64,000 nucleotides of DNA from Vibrio hibernica (GCF_015223435.1 NZ_VHKO01000002.1:120553-184552); one strand, 5' to 3'; positions 17,081 to 25,880 are shown, counted from the first letter of the stretch. The notes: generated by a model not told the origin, from the letters alone. Made by a program: numbers and translations.

Positions 17081-18631
17081 ATGAGAAATTTACAATTTAA
17101 ATTACTGTTTTTTATTTTATCTTTTTCATTTTCAATATTTTCTTTTGCATTTGATCAACTTGGCCCTTTTACATCTGGTTATTACTATTATAGTCCTAAT
17201 GGTCAAGCTAGTGTTGGTGAAGAGCTGGCTGTTTTAAAAGCTGAATCATTACGTAAATTTAACTCACTTGATATTGTTTATCGTTTAGGTACTCAATATG
17301 CAAATGGCAATTTTACAGTTGATTATTACATATTGCATCCCCAACCAGATGGCACTAATAAAGAAATATTCTCTACTAGCAATACAATTTCTAGATCGCT
17401 TTGCACAAAGCAAACTCTTCATCTTCCATCTTGCGGCGCTTCTGAGTGTGGTGAAAATCAGCAATTTAATACTTTAACTAAAAGATGTGAAGATATTCCT
17501 TTTTGCGAACGTAAATCTACTTTAGATGATATACGTTCGCAAAGAAGAAGTTGTGAATTAACTAGTGGTACTTTTTATGTCAATTGTTCAGATGGTAATT
17601 CAATTGTTTCTGAGTCTTTAGAAACTAGCTGTTCTGCTCCTCCTGAAACATGCAAAGTTGGTTCTAGTATTTGGCCTGCATGTTTAGATCAAATTGATCC
17701 GTCTCATCTCCCTATAACGCCGCCTGATGATAAATTTACACCACCTAAGGGATCAATTATTCCTCCTGATGATCCTTATGAAAACACTCCGGTTCATCAA
17801 GTTACACCAACTGATTCAACAGATACCGCTGTTTTGGAATCGATAAAGAATTTAAATAGTGATCAGAACAAAGCTTTATCAAAAATTAGTTTAGATTTAA
17901 ATAACTCATTTGCAAAAGTTAATAATAAATTAATGGATTTAAATGCAACTAATGATTTAATTGGTCAATCAATAGTAGATCAAATGAATCAAGATTATAA
18001 AATTGCTGAAGGACAAAGACGAGACAGTCTAAATCAAGTAAGTGCAATCACCGCTCTTGGTAATCGTTTAGATAAAATTGCTGATACTCAAACTGATGAG
18101 CTTGGATATAAATTAGATACAATTAATGAAACTTTAAAGGCAGCCAATGAAAATAATGGCACTCCCTCAGAAGATGGTAATTTAACTCTTCAAAAAATAG
18201 AAGATAAGATATGCGACCCTCGAACTGACGAATTTAATTGTGAGGGTGAAAACGGTAAAATATCATCTGAATATGTAGCCGGACTTGTAACTGATTTGAC
18301 AGGCTCAGTAAGTCAAGCTGATAGTACATCAAAAGATGTCTTAATTGATTCCGTAAATGGTTTGATTGTTGATTCTGGAACTGGTCAGGTTCAAGGTGTT
18401 ATAGAGGGAAATATTGATCTAATGTTTGGTGCATTACCTAATATCGGATCATGTTCACCGCTCTCTTTTCCAAGTTACTTTGGCCCTGTTGAATTAGGGT
18501 GTGATTTTTCCAGTCGTTTTAAAAGTATCGCCTCTTTTATTTTGTACATTTACACCGCTTGGACGCTTATTAGTATTATTTTGTCAGGTGTAACCCCAAT
18601 CCCTGCGTCACCTAACGGAACGAGGAGCTAA
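17081..18631 (+). CDS. Minor coat/attachment protein, pIII-like
   Basis: The 516-residue product has a signal peptide (about residues 1-23), a Cys-rich N-terminal domain, a Pro-rich linker with repeated PPDD motifs (about residues 210-235), a long helical region rich in Asn, Asp and Lys (about 255-350) and a C-terminal membrane anchor (SIASFILYIYTAWTLISIIL). This layout is that of pIII, which binds the host pilus and caps the virion. Codon use is much richer in A and T than in the rep, zot and secretin genes, as expected of an exchanged receptor-binding gene. The start follows AATAA; no strong SD is visible. Confidence 0.8.
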   Translation: MRNLQFKLLFFILSFSFSIFSFAFDQLGPFTSGYYYYSPNGQASVGEELAVLKAESLRKFNSLDIVYRLGTQYANGNFTVDYYILHPQPDGTNKEIFSTSNTISRSLCTKQTLHLPSCGASECGENQQFNTLTKRCEDIPFCERKSTLDDIRSQRRSCELTSGTFYVNCSDGNSIVSESLETSCSAPPETCKVGSSIWPACLDQIDPSHLPITPPDDKFTPPKGSIIPPDDPYENTPVHQVTPTDSTDTAVLESIKNLNSDQNKALSKISLDLNNSFAKVNNKLMDLNATNDLIGQSIVDQMNQDYKIAEGQRRDSLNQVSAITALGNRLDKIADTQTDELGYKLDTINETLKAANENNGTPSEDGNLTLQKIEDKICDPRTDEFNCEGENGKISSEYVAGLVTDLTGSVSQADSTSKDVLIDSVNGLIVDSGTGQVQGVIEGNIDLMFGALPNIGSCSPLSFPSYFGPVELGCDFSSRFKSIASFILYIYTAWTLISIILSGVTPIPASPNGTRS

Positions 18632-18633
18632 TC

Positions 18634-18999
18634 ATGCCTGTCTTTTTATTGCCTATTATTTCGGGTATTGGAAACCTGTTAAGAATTCCCGCTTTAATTG
18701 CTTTTCTGGCCCAATTAGCCGCCACCGTTCTAGGTTGGTTTGCTTTAAGATTAACGCGCAATGTGGCGATAAACCTGACCGTTTTAACGATGGTGATAGG
18801 GCTTGCATTAACAACTGCCCTCGCCTTATCGGTGATTTTTTCGGGGCTTTCCTATGTTGTGCCGCCTAATTTATCGGAGGGTTTCTCTTTATTCATTCCT
18901 GACAATGCTATCCCTTGCCTCAGTGCTATTTTTTCCGCTCGCGTTATTCGTTGGGTGTGGCAATGGCAATTCTACGCCATTACGAAAGTCTCAAGTTAA
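18634..18999 (+). CDS. pVI-like minor coat protein
   Basis: The 121-residue protein has three hydrophobic segments (near residues 5-25, 30-45 and 50-70) and a fourth region with a W-rich C-terminus. It lies between pIII and Zot, the invariant place of gene VI in filamentous phages. It starts two bases after the pIII stop and ends overlapping the zot ATG (TAATG). Confidence 0.75.
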   Translation: MPVFLLPIISGIGNLLRIPALIAFLAQLAATVLGWFALRLTRNVAINLTVLTMVIGLALTTALALSVIFSGLSYVVPPNLSEGFSLFIPDNAIPCLSAIFSARVIRWVWQWQFYAITKVSS

Positions 19000-20066
19000 T
19001 GGCGGTATATTTTGTCACTGGCAAACTGGGCGCGGGCAAATCCTTAACCTCGGTTGGTCGAATTCGTGAAGCCTTTCTGCGTGGCGCGCCTGTTGCGACC
19101 AATTTAGACATTAACTTACGTTTCATGCTTGGTCGCAATAAGAAAAACACTCGATTGTTTCGCGTACCTGATAAGCCAAATTTACAGGACTTGGAAGCTT
19201 TAGGCCGTGGCAATCCTACCTATGATGAACGCAAAAATGGTTTATTGGTGCTTGATGAATGTGGTACGTGGTTTAACTCTAGAACATGGAATGACAAATC
19301 AAGACAGCACATTATCAACTGGTTTTTACACGCAAGGAAATTAGGGTGGGACATTATTTTCATCGTTCAAGATATTTCCATTGTCGATAAACAAGTGCGT
19401 TTAGCCTTGGCGGAACATACGGTTTTTTGTCGACGATTAGACCGTATGCAAGTGCCGATTATTTCAAGCCTCATTCGTATTTTATCGTTTGGCACGCTGC
19501 GGCTGCCTCTCCCCAAGCTCCATATCGGCATTGTGAAATATGGTGATAGCGTTCAATCGTTAACCGTGGATAAGTGGAATTTATGGGGGACGGATTTATA
19601 CGCCACCTATGACACCAAGCAAGCGTTCTCTGATAATTACGACCGAGGCACATATTCAGTGCTGCCGCCCTACCTCACGCATGGTCGCTACACTGTCACC
19701 TATACAGCGAGAAACCTTATGAGAATTACCAAAATTTATGCACGTAAATACTCTCGATTAACCTGTTTAGCTGTGGGCGTCATTGCTTCATTTCTGGTGA
19801 CTTATTTTGTCATTCCACATGAAAATATACAGGATAAAAAAGAGTCTGAACCTACTGTTATTACTAAGAAAATAGATTTTAAAAATTACAAGATTTCTAG
19901 CTTTATGCGCGCGCCAGGTGAACCCGTTTATTTCCAACTTGATAACGGTTCAAATCGCCTTACCAGTTCTGAATTAACCTCAACGGGTTATCAATTCGAA
20001 ATCGTATCTAGTTGCCAAATTATCATTCGTCAAGGTGAGAAAAATGAGATTATTACCTGCCATTAA
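18999..20066 (+). CDS. zot: Zot/pI assembly ATPase
   Basis: The 355-residue protein starts MAVYFVTGKLGAGKS, placing the Walker A motif at residues 8-15. Walker B is in GLLVLDECGTWF. A single membrane helix (LAVGVIASFLVTYFVIP) at about residue 250-270 separates the cytoplasmic ATPase from a small periplasmic tail. It powers virion extrusion through the inner membrane and contacts the secretin. The upstream part of the open frame is not used, because the ATG overlaps the pVI stop. Confidence 0.93.
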   Translation: MAVYFVTGKLGAGKSLTSVGRIREAFLRGAPVATNLDINLRFMLGRNKKNTRLFRVPDKPNLQDLEALGRGNPTYDERKNGLLVLDECGTWFNSRTWNDKSRQHIINWFLHARKLGWDIIFIVQDISIVDKQVRLALAEHTVFCRRLDRMQVPIISSLIRILSFGTLRLPLPKLHIGIVKYGDSVQSLTVDKWNLWGTDLYATYDTKQAFSDNYDRGTYSVLPPYLTHGRYTVTYTARNLMRITKIYARKYSRLTCLAVGVIASFLVTYFVIPHENIQDKKESEPTVITKKIDFKNYKISSFMRAPGEPVYFQLDNGSNRLTSSELTSTGYQFEIVSSCQIIIRQGEKNEIITCH

Positions 20067-21324
20067 ATTAAGCTCGATTTTCAGTATTAAACGGTTCTTT
20101 GGTTTAATGCTTAAAATGAGTAAGCAAGCGAAGCGCGGTAGTATTCTCGTGTTGCTGATACTTTCCCCTATTTGCTTTGCCGATGACAACGCCACTTTTG
20201 AAAGTACCAACACCCCAATTGCTGATTTTGTAGCATGGGGCGCAAGAAAATTAGACCGCCCCATTGTATTGGGTCAAGGCGTAATAGGTTCGGTGAGTTT
20301 TACCGCGCCCAATTTGCAGCCCTCCGAATATGCCGCCTTTTTTAATAACGTGCTTACCGCTCACGGTTATTGGATACAATACGAAAACAATCTTTATGTG
20401 GTGAAACCTAAAGGTCCAGAAGAAGAACACATCGAGCCGTCATTGATTAAGCTCTACCGCTTAAACCATGTTCGTAATACTAAAATTTTGACCTTGCTAT
20501 CAACTACCCTTGCCGCCTCTCAAACCAAAAACAGCAAAGGCGAATCTGCCCGCAATTTTAATGTTGAGGCGCTCCCCACTACGAACGCGCTCATAGTCAC
20601 AGGCAGCGCGGAACAATTTAAGAAAATAGACGCCCTCGTCTCAGGCATTGACCAGCCACAACGGCAAGTATTTATCGAGGCGGTAATCACTGAAACCTTG
20701 CTCGATAATTCAAAAGAAGTGGGCGTTAATATGAATGTGGCTTTAGGTAAAGCGGGATTTGTGACTAACACCACTGTACTTGATTTACTGACCGATAATG
20801 CCGCCATCTATAGCGGTGGTGATTTTAAGGCGTTGGTAAAAGCTGTCTCGACTGACCAAAACACAAAGCTACTTTCTCGGCCTAATATGTTAATCATGGA
20901 TAGAGAGCGCGGATACATTACTGTAGGTCAAAACGTCCCTTTTCTGACTTCAACCGAAGTGACGGACGGCGGCAACGTAATTCAACAAATAGAACGTAAA
21001 GATGTGGGCGTGTCGTTGGAAGTTGTACCGCATATCATCGGGGGTGAAATCGTTCTCGATATTAATCAAGAGTCGCAATCTGTCAGTAATTCCTCTATTG
21101 CTTCGGATATCATCACCAACAAGCGAACACTAAAAACGGTGGTTAAGGTTAAGGACAAGCAAACCATCATGCTAGGTGGTCTTATCTCCAATGATGAACG
21201 AAAAACGGTAAGCGGTGTGCCTGTGTTGATGGACATCCCCTATCTAGGCGCGTTGTTTCGCTCAGATAAGATGGAAAAGACACAGCGAGAATTAAGAATA
21301 GTGATTAGAACGACAGTTTTATGA
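20044..21324 (+). CDS. Phage secretin, pIV-like
   Basis: The product of about 426 residues has a hydrophobic N-terminal export signal ending near SPICFA, an N0-type domain (ADFVAWGARKLDRPIVLG), an N1 domain, and the secretin beta-barrel with the end signature VPVLMDIPYLGALFRSD and RELRIVIRTTVL. It forms the outer-membrane channel for the virion. The ATG at 20044 lies 6 bases after AGGTGA and overlaps the zot gene by 23 bases; a GTG at 20035 is an alternative. Most known Vibrio filamentous phages instead borrow the host type II secretin, so this gene makes the phage self-sufficient. Confidence 0.93.
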   Translation: MRLLPAIKLSSIFSIKRFFGLMLKMSKQAKRGSILVLLILSPICFADDNATFESTNTPIADFVAWGARKLDRPIVLGQGVIGSVSFTAPNLQPSEYAAFFNNVLTAHGYWIQYENNLYVVKPKGPEEEHIEPSLIKLYRLNHVRNTKILTLLSTTLAASQTKNSKGESARNFNVEALPTTNALIVTGSAEQFKKIDALVSGIDQPQRQVFIEAVITETLLDNSKEVGVNMNVALGKAGFVTNTTVLDLLTDNAAIYSGGDFKALVKAVSTDQNTKLLSRPNMLIMDRERGYITVGQNVPFLTSTEVTDGGNVIQQIERKDVGVSLEVVPHIIGGEIVLDINQESQSVSNSSIASDIITNKRTLKTVVKVKDKQTIMLGGLISNDERKTVSGVPVLMDIPYLGALFRSDKMEKTQRELRIVIRTTVL

Positions 21325-21414
21325 CACACTTTTATTCATGTTATTGATAACACTTTGTTACTTATGATTATTATGTATAATTCCTGCTCATTGATATTGA
21401 TAAAGGGATTAATT

Positions 21415-22071
21415 TTGAACAAATTTAAGCTAATAGGGTTAGTTTTAATTTTTGCAGGTACACTTAATGGCTGTGGATCATTAAATAATGCTCTTGCCGA
21501 AAAAAGCAAAACGGTGGAATACTATAGAATTTTTGACATCCAAACCGATAGTGATAGAGCTACAGTAATAAATGCTGCAAGCAATGGTCTTGGACAAAAT
21601 ATTAACTCTGCAAACGAATCGACACCAATCCCCAATTTTTCAACGCCTCCAGAGCAATCTGGTCGCTTTTTTTTAGTAAATCCCTTTGCAGGTTCTAATA
21701 TGGCCTCTTTAGCCGCAGCAAACGGTGTCTCTTTAAAAGTAGCTACATGTGATGGTGCTGTTTGGGTTGCTCAGGCTACGCGTGAGATTGAAAATAGTAG
21801 TACATTAAAGTTAACTTCTTGCTTATGGCAATATAAAAATGGATATCATTTAGATGTTTATGCATCGTTTAATAAAAAGACGGGTGGAATAATGCAAATT
21901 AGCAGAAGCATGTCTGATGCGATGGTAGGAACTTCTGAGGAATGGACGGAGAAAACATTTTTAGATATTGTCAGGGAAATAAGAAAAGAGACTGATGCCA
22001 AAATTACTTATTTAGAAGGCTATCCCAAAATGCATGGTACGCCATGGTTAGATGCTGAAGACGGCGTTTAG
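21415..22071 (+). CDS. Phage-carried lipoprotein of unknown function
   Basis: I start at TTG 21415, seven bases after AAAGGG, giving 218 residues with a classical lipoprotein signal (NKFKLIGLVLIFAGTLNGC, lipobox LNGC with Cys20). The rest has no motif I recognise; it includes FFLVNPFAGSNMAS and a Trp- and Cys-containing middle. It sits after the secretin, outside the core modules, and has AT-rich codon use, so it looks like a lysogenic-conversion or exclusion gene. No assembly role can be excluded, for example as a secretin pilotin. Confidence 0.6.
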   Translation: MNKFKLIGLVLIFAGTLNGCGSLNNALAEKSKTVEYYRIFDIQTDSDRATVINAASNGLGQNINSANESTPIPNFSTPPEQSGRFFLVNPFAGSNMASLAAANGVSLKVATCDGAVWVAQATREIENSSTLKLTSCLWQYKNGYHLDVYASFNKKTGGIMQISRSMSDAMVGTSEEWTEKTFLDIVREIRKETDAKITYLEGYPKMHGTPWLDAEDGV

Positions 22072-22080
22072 CATCTCAGC

Positions 22081-22112
22081 TATAGAAACTTGCAGATCTG
22101 CAAGTTTCTATA
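22081..22112. repeat. Perfect 32-bp palindrome
   Basis: The left arm TATAGAAACTTGCAGA is followed directly by its reverse complement TCTGCAAGTTTCTATA with no loop. It lies 10 bases after the lipoprotein stop and 20 bases before the end of the convergent gene. It lacks T-tracts, but would make a strong hairpin in mRNA of both strands and in the viral single strand. It is a candidate terminator, packaging signal or origin element. Confidence 0.75.
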
Positions 22113-22132
22113 GCAATATATTGATTATTGAT

Positions 22133-22468
22133 TTAGTTTCTATCTGAGCTATGAATCCCAAGGATACTACTTAAAAGATGATCGTTAAATTCATTATCTT
22201 CGTTATCTACATCTTCATCCATATCTAATTCGTAGAATTCTCTTTGACAATTTTCAAAAAAAAGTCTGAATTTTTCTTTAAGTTGAAAATTTTCATCACA
22301 GTATTCTTCATCAAAATAAATATCCTGAATAGTGCCCCAGCATGGTTTTTCAAGTAAATGACTAAAATGAAAAAATAGATATAAACAAGAATATGTAACA
22401 TGATAAATTTCTAGTTCTTTAGTTTTTACATGTTGGTATAAAACTGGGAATGTTATTATATAAGTCAT
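22133..22468 (-). CDS. Hypothetical phage accessory protein
   Basis: The 111-residue product is not recognised. It starts MTYIITFPVLYQHV, is rich in Phe, Tyr and acidic residues, and has a very acidic stretch near residue 82-95 (LDMDEDVDNEDNEFND). No signal peptide is visible. AGGTGA lies four bases before the ATG. AT-rich composition and the place between the palindrome and the HTH gene suggest a moron gene, or an early gene transcribed with the regulator. Confidence 0.5.
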   Translation of the reverse strand: MTYIITFPVLYQHVKTKELEIYHVTYSCLYLFFHFSHLLEKPCWGTIQDIYFDEEYCDENFQLKEKFRLFFENCQREFYELDMDEDVDNEDNEFNDHLLSSILGIHSSDRN

Positions 22469-22545
22469 AAATCACCTAAAATTAAAACTGCCATATTATT
22501 TTTTATTTGTCTTTATTAGACAATATAAAAATATAACAGTTTAAA

Positions 22546-22923
22546 TTATGTTCCCATATTTTTTATTTTACTGATTGCCATTGAGATTTTTAATATATTT
22601 CTGATTACTCTTAAATCAGCCTCCGTACTGCATTCTAATAAGCTTAGACCTATTATTATTTGTTGTGGCGATGCCTTTTGACCAGTCGGGATAATTAAGC
22701 GGTCATGTACCATTTCAAAGCCATTCCATTGATCCCCATTACTTAATTCTCGTCCAGATACCATCCTCATTAGCCTTTTACATTCTGGGGGTATGGTTTT
22801 TCCTTTATCCCATGATTTGACCGTCGTCACACTTTTAAAACAAAGTTCTGCTGTTTGTTTAATTGATAGACCACACTTAAATTCCCTAAAATATAAGTTT
22901 TTGGTCATTTCGTTTCGATTCAC
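22546..22923 (-). CDS. Phage HTH regulator (DUF3653-like)
   Basis: The 125-residue product (GTG at 22923, or ATG at 22908) has an N-terminal helix-turn-helix (LSIKQTAELCFKSVTTVKSW) followed by DKGKTIPPECKRLMRM and WNGFEMVHDRLIIPTG, the pattern of DUF3653 proteins common in Vibrio and Xanthomonas filamentous phages. It is transcribed leftwards from next to attR. In VGJphi a regulator pair occupies the equivalent minus-strand positions. It probably controls phage gene expression. Confidence 0.65.
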   Translation of the reverse strand: MNRNEMTKNLYFREFKCGLSIKQTAELCFKSVTTVKSWDKGKTIPPECKRLMRMVSGRELSNGDQWNGFEMVHDRLIIPTGQKASPQQIIIGLSLLECSTEADLRVIRNILKISMAISKIKNMGT

Positions 22924-22975
22924 AAATATAAATCCCTAAAGACTCATATTCTAAACTTATTGTATTTGACAGTAC

Positions 22976-23004
22976 GTTTACCATAACCTTACATAATGCG
23001 CACT
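22976..23004. other. Right prophage junction (attR), degenerate dif
   Basis: The site reads GTTTACCATAA (degenerate XerD arm, two changes from the left dif arm), centre CCTTACA of seven bases and perfect XerC arm TAATGCGCACT (22994-23004). The degenerate XerD side is phage-derived and the XerC arm chromosomal, the pattern left by XerC strand exchange as in VGJphi-type phages. Confidence 0.8.
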
Positions 23005-23070
23005 TAATTGAGGCTTCCAATACGTCTATAATTTGGCTGCCGATACGAACCTCAGCAGCCCTAAGATCTT

Positions 23071-23367
23071 TTATTTTAAGCTTTGATAATAAGCAGCAAC
23101 ATTTTTTATATCGTCATCCGATAGCATGCTGGCCATTGGTTTCATTACAGGGTCAACTCGATCACCAGATTTAAATGCTTTTAACTGCTTCTCTAAGTAA
23201 GCGGCATTCTGTCCGTGTAGGTTAGGATAAGTGGGTATCACTGCTTTACCATCTGGACCATGACAAGAAGCACATACGGCTGTTTTAGCCTTTCCTGCCG
23301 CAATATCAGCAGCCAATGCTGGTGTGGTGGCTAACGCCGCTAATACAATAAAAAATAGTTTTTTCAT
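23071..23367 (-). CDS. Small periplasmic cytochrome c (class I)
   Basis: The 98-residue protein has a signal peptide (MKKLFFIVLAALATTPALA) and one heme motif, CASCHG, with the axial methionine likely in VMKPMAS. The mature chain of about 79 residues is a cytochrome c of the c-553/c5 size. It could carry electrons to the cbb3 oxidase encoded on the other side of the prophage, which is an inference from location. Its 3' end lies 66 bases from attR, so it marks the right chromosomal flank. Confidence 0.88.
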   Translation of the reverse strand: MKKLFFIVLAALATTPALAADIAAGKAKTAVCASCHGPDGKAVIPTYPNLHGQNAAYLEKQLKAFKSGDRVDPVMKPMASMLSDDDIKNVAAYYQSLK

Positions 23368-23530
23368 ATTTTAGTACTCCAATGAGTTTAGCTTTACATA
23401 TGATTTATGTACAAAGTACAAACAAGTTGACGAACAATTATGTATACAATCTAGCATTGAAATTAGAAGAGTCAAAAAGTTCATTGATAAAAATGTAACC
23501 TTCATCAAAGAAAAAGTTAAAAATAATGGT

Positions 23531-23980
23531 TTAAAAATCGAGTAACTTGCTTAAATCGGCTTTAAGATTAGATACTTTCTTACTGGCTTTTTCACTACGG
23601 GATGCCTCTGATACTAAGTATTCAATTGCATCCGATAATGTACAGCCAAGCTCTTGAGAACGTTCGGATAGTTTTTCCCATACTGCATAATCTAAATCAA
23701 TGGACTTTTTCTTTGTATGCGTATGCTCTGCGTTAAAGTGACGTTTTCTTTTTGCTCTAATTGCTTGCTTCATTTTGTTATGAAGTTCGGGATTCATATG
23801 TTCATCCATCCAATTAAGCACTTGGTTTGGTTGGTGTTCAAGCTTCTTCAAACCTTCGATGGCTGCCATGGACTCACTTGTATCTTGATATCGAGTAATT
23901 AACTCCCCATCTTTCCACTTACGGACTAAATATTGCCACTTCCAACCACATTCTAAATTATCTAATTGCTGATATTTCAT
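23531..23980 (-). CDS. matP: MatP, Ter macrodomain organiser
   Basis: The 149-residue protein matches MatP throughout: N-terminal LDNLECGWKWQYLVRKWKDG and a C-terminal ribbon-helix-helix (KKKSIDLDYAVWEKLSERSQ) with a coiled tail. MatP binds matS sites, condenses the terminus region and delays its segregation. The gene lies about 10 kb from the dif site, which makes biological sense, and is divergent from lonH as in E. coli. Confidence 0.95.
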   Translation of the reverse strand: MKYQQLDNLECGWKWQYLVRKWKDGELITRYQDTSESMAAIEGLKKLEHQPNQVLNWMDEHMNPELHNKMKQAIRAKRKRHFNAEHTHTKKKSIDLDYAVWEKLSERSQELGCTLSDAIEYLVSEASRSEKASKKVSNLKADLSKLLDF

Positions 23981-24007
23981 TACTAATCCTTTATCGTCAC
24001 ATTGATG

Positions 24008-24020
24008 GTGACAGCGTAAC
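24008..24020 (+). promoter_or_regulatory. matS-like site upstream of matP
   Basis: GTGACAGCGTAAC differs at one position from the E. coli matS consensus GTGACRNYGTCAC. It lies 28 bases upstream of the matP start codon, so it could allow autoregulation as well as Ter organisation. Confidence 0.4.
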
Positions 24021-24209
24021 CATCCTTAGGTTTTTTCTCAACATGTATGATCACATAATGGTATGTTTTGAAAGATTATTTGTAAGTAAGGTTAAATTGG
24101 TTTCACTTTCCATTTAAATCCAGTTCATTGAATAACAAACCGCTATAAGGTTAGGCTATTTTTCTATATACTTCCTACCCTTTACAGACTTATTGAAATC
24201 AAATTACGA

Positions 24210-25880
24210 ATGATAAAAGAGCCTTGGCAATCTGCAATACCTGACTTCTCTCAATACGAAGATATACTTTCGTCCTCTTCTCATGAGGAGGTAAGTTTTT
24301 TAACGATGCAACCGCGATTAAAAGCAGCATTCAATCAGTTTGAAAAGCTCAATGGTTTTACACGTTTTTTACTGGTTAACTCTCCTGATAACTTAGTGTA
24401 TAGACAGTTTATTCAAAACTCATTACTTGAATTACAAGCTGATAATCAAATCGCTAAAGCCGCCCCCATTATTTGTACCGAAAGCATTGAGCCAGAAACT
24501 TTATTTGGTCAATATAAAGCCGTTGATGGCGTAATTAAGCAGAAATCGATAGGTCTATTGCAACAAGCAAACCATGGCTACCTTATAATTTCTTCCAATA
24601 TCATTTTAGCAAACCCACGTATTTGGCCAATATTAAAAGCCGCCGTTTTAGGTTACCCGTGCTCACCAATATCATCTGATCCTAAACATATCCTGGCTGA
24701 ACAACCAATCCAAACTTATGATATCAAGCTTGTGATTGTTGGTGACCGTATGCAGCTAGGTGATTTAGATATCTTTGATGCAGATATTCGAACTCAACTC
24801 TGTTTATTTGCTGAAATTGAAGAAGATTTAAAACTAGACCATTCTTCACTGGCTTTATATTTAAGTTACGTCTCAGGGTTAGCCACTCAAGCGAAACTAC
24901 CTCTTCCTGTCGATTTAGCCGCTTGGCAAGAATTGCTAAATGAAGCCGCGAGACAAACTGAAGATCAACAGCGTATGCCGCTATGTCCAATCTGGCTTAG
25001 GAACATATTAGCCGAGTCTGCAATTGAGTCGAATCAAGAACCGATAGAGGCTTTACATATTCAGCAAGCCATTGAAAATAAAGAATACCGACAGTCATAT
25101 TTACCACAGCGTGCGCTGGATGACATTCTGGATGGACAGGTGGTTATTGAAACTCAAGGTGAGCGCATTGGACAAGTAAACGGTTTAACGGTGATTGAAA
25201 TACCTGGTCACCCTGTCACGTATGGAGAGCCGGCACGTATTACATGTGTAATCCATTTTGGCGATGGTGATATTTCTGATGTTGAAAGGAAAGCAGAGTT
25301 AGGTGGTAATTTACATGCAAAAGGCATGATGATAATGCAGGCTTTTTTAAGTAGTGAACTTAACCTTCAAGAAGCTCTACCTTTCGCAGCCTCAATTGTT
25401 TTTGAGCAGTCTTATAGTGAAGTTGATGGTGATAGTGCATCACTTGCTGAGCTTTGTTCTTTAGTTAGTGCCCTTTCTGAATACCCTATTAACCAACAAA
25501 TTGCAGTTACTGGCGCGGTTGATCAATTTGGTCGAGTGCAAGCTGTTGGTGGTTTAAATGAAAAAATTGAAGGTTTCTTTCATGTATGTCAGCATCAAGG
25601 ATTAACTGGAAACCAAGGTGTTGTACTGCCAAAAACGAATTTAAAACATCTTTCTTTACATAAAGATGTCGTTAGTGCCATTAAAAATGAACAATTTCAT
25701 TTATGGTCCGTTGAGTCAGTTGATGAAGCTTTACCATTAATTTTTGGAAAGGCCTTTCGTGGTGAAGAAGAAGATACCATATTGAATAAAATATCTGAAC
25801 GCATTGAGTTATTTGATAAGCCAGAGAACATGTCCTTTGGATTTTTGAATAAGATCAAAAATATTTTAGGTATTTACTGA
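24210..25880 (+). CDS. lonH: LonH (YcbZ-type), Lon-domain protease without a functional ATPase core
   Basis: The 556-residue protein belongs to the YcbZ/LonH group. The N-terminal half is a diverged AAA-like region in which I see no intact Walker A. The C-terminal Lon protease domain contains the catalytic-type serine in [12 protein letters not shown] and the lysine in [11 protein letters not shown]. It lies between matP and fabA, as in enterobacteria. Its stop overlaps a FadR-like operator of fabA. Substrates are not known from the sequence. Confidence 0.85.
   Translation: MIKEPWQSAIPDFSQYEDILSSSSHEEVSFLTMQPRLKAAFNQFEKLNGFTRFLLVNSPDNLVYRQFIQNSLLELQADNQIAKAAPIICTESIEPETLFGQYKAVDGVIKQKSIGLLQQANHGYLIISSNIILANPRIWPILKAAVLGYPCSPISSDPKHILAEQPIQTYDIKLVIVGDRMQLGDLDIFDADIRTQLCLFAEIEEDLKLDHSSLALYLSYVSGLATQAKLPLPVDLAAWQELLNEAARQTEDQQRMPLCPIWLRNILAESAIESNQEPIEALHIQQAIENKEYRQSYLPQRALDDILDGQVVIETQGERIGQVNGLTVIEIPGHPVTYGEPARITCVIHFGDGDISDVERKAELGGNLHAKGMMIMQAFLSSELNLQEALPFAASIVFEQSYSEVDGDSASLAELCSLVSALSEYPINQQIAVTGAVDQFGRVQAVGGLNEKIEGFFHVCQHQGLTGNQGVVLPKTNLKHLSLHKDVVSAIKNEQFHLWSVESVDEALPLIFGKAFRGEEEDTILNKISERIELFDKPENMSFGFLNKIKNILGIY

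Larger units (their letters stand above)
13588..22993. mobile_element. Filamentous prophage (Inoviridae) integrated at dif
   Basis: An element of about 9.4 kb is bounded by two copies of TACATAATGCGCACTT (13584-13599 and 22990-23005). Inside is a full filamentous-phage module set: replication initiator, ssDNA-binding protein, two tiny coat proteins, major coat protein, attachment protein, pVI, Zot/pI ATPase and secretin, with regulators on the opposite strand at both ends. No gene looks broken, so the phage may be active. Gene order is like VGJphi, but with a different replication protein, an extra secretin and two extra genes. No integrase is encoded, which fits use of host XerCD. Confidence 0.92.

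Noticed and set aside
18915..18998. N-terminal extension of Zot
   Set aside because: It overlaps the pVI gene in another frame; the Walker A motif is close to the N-terminus in Zot proteins, which fits the start at 18999.
13573..22923. Cholera-toxin-like or other recognisable toxin genes in the prophage
   Set aside because: All frames were read; none resembles ctxA, ctxB, ace or other toxins I know. The two unknown proteins have no toxin motif. Zot is named for its ATPase role in assembly.
1..23000. KOPS (GGGNAGGG) polarity around dif
   Set aside because: A by-eye search found only sequences with one mismatch and no consistent orientation, so no claim is made.
23996..24012. GTCAC-N7-GTGAC inverted pair upstream of matP as a matS site
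   Set aside because: The half sites are in the opposite order and at the wrong spacing for matS (GTGAC-N3-GTCAC). The overlapping GTGACAGCGTAAC is the better candidate.
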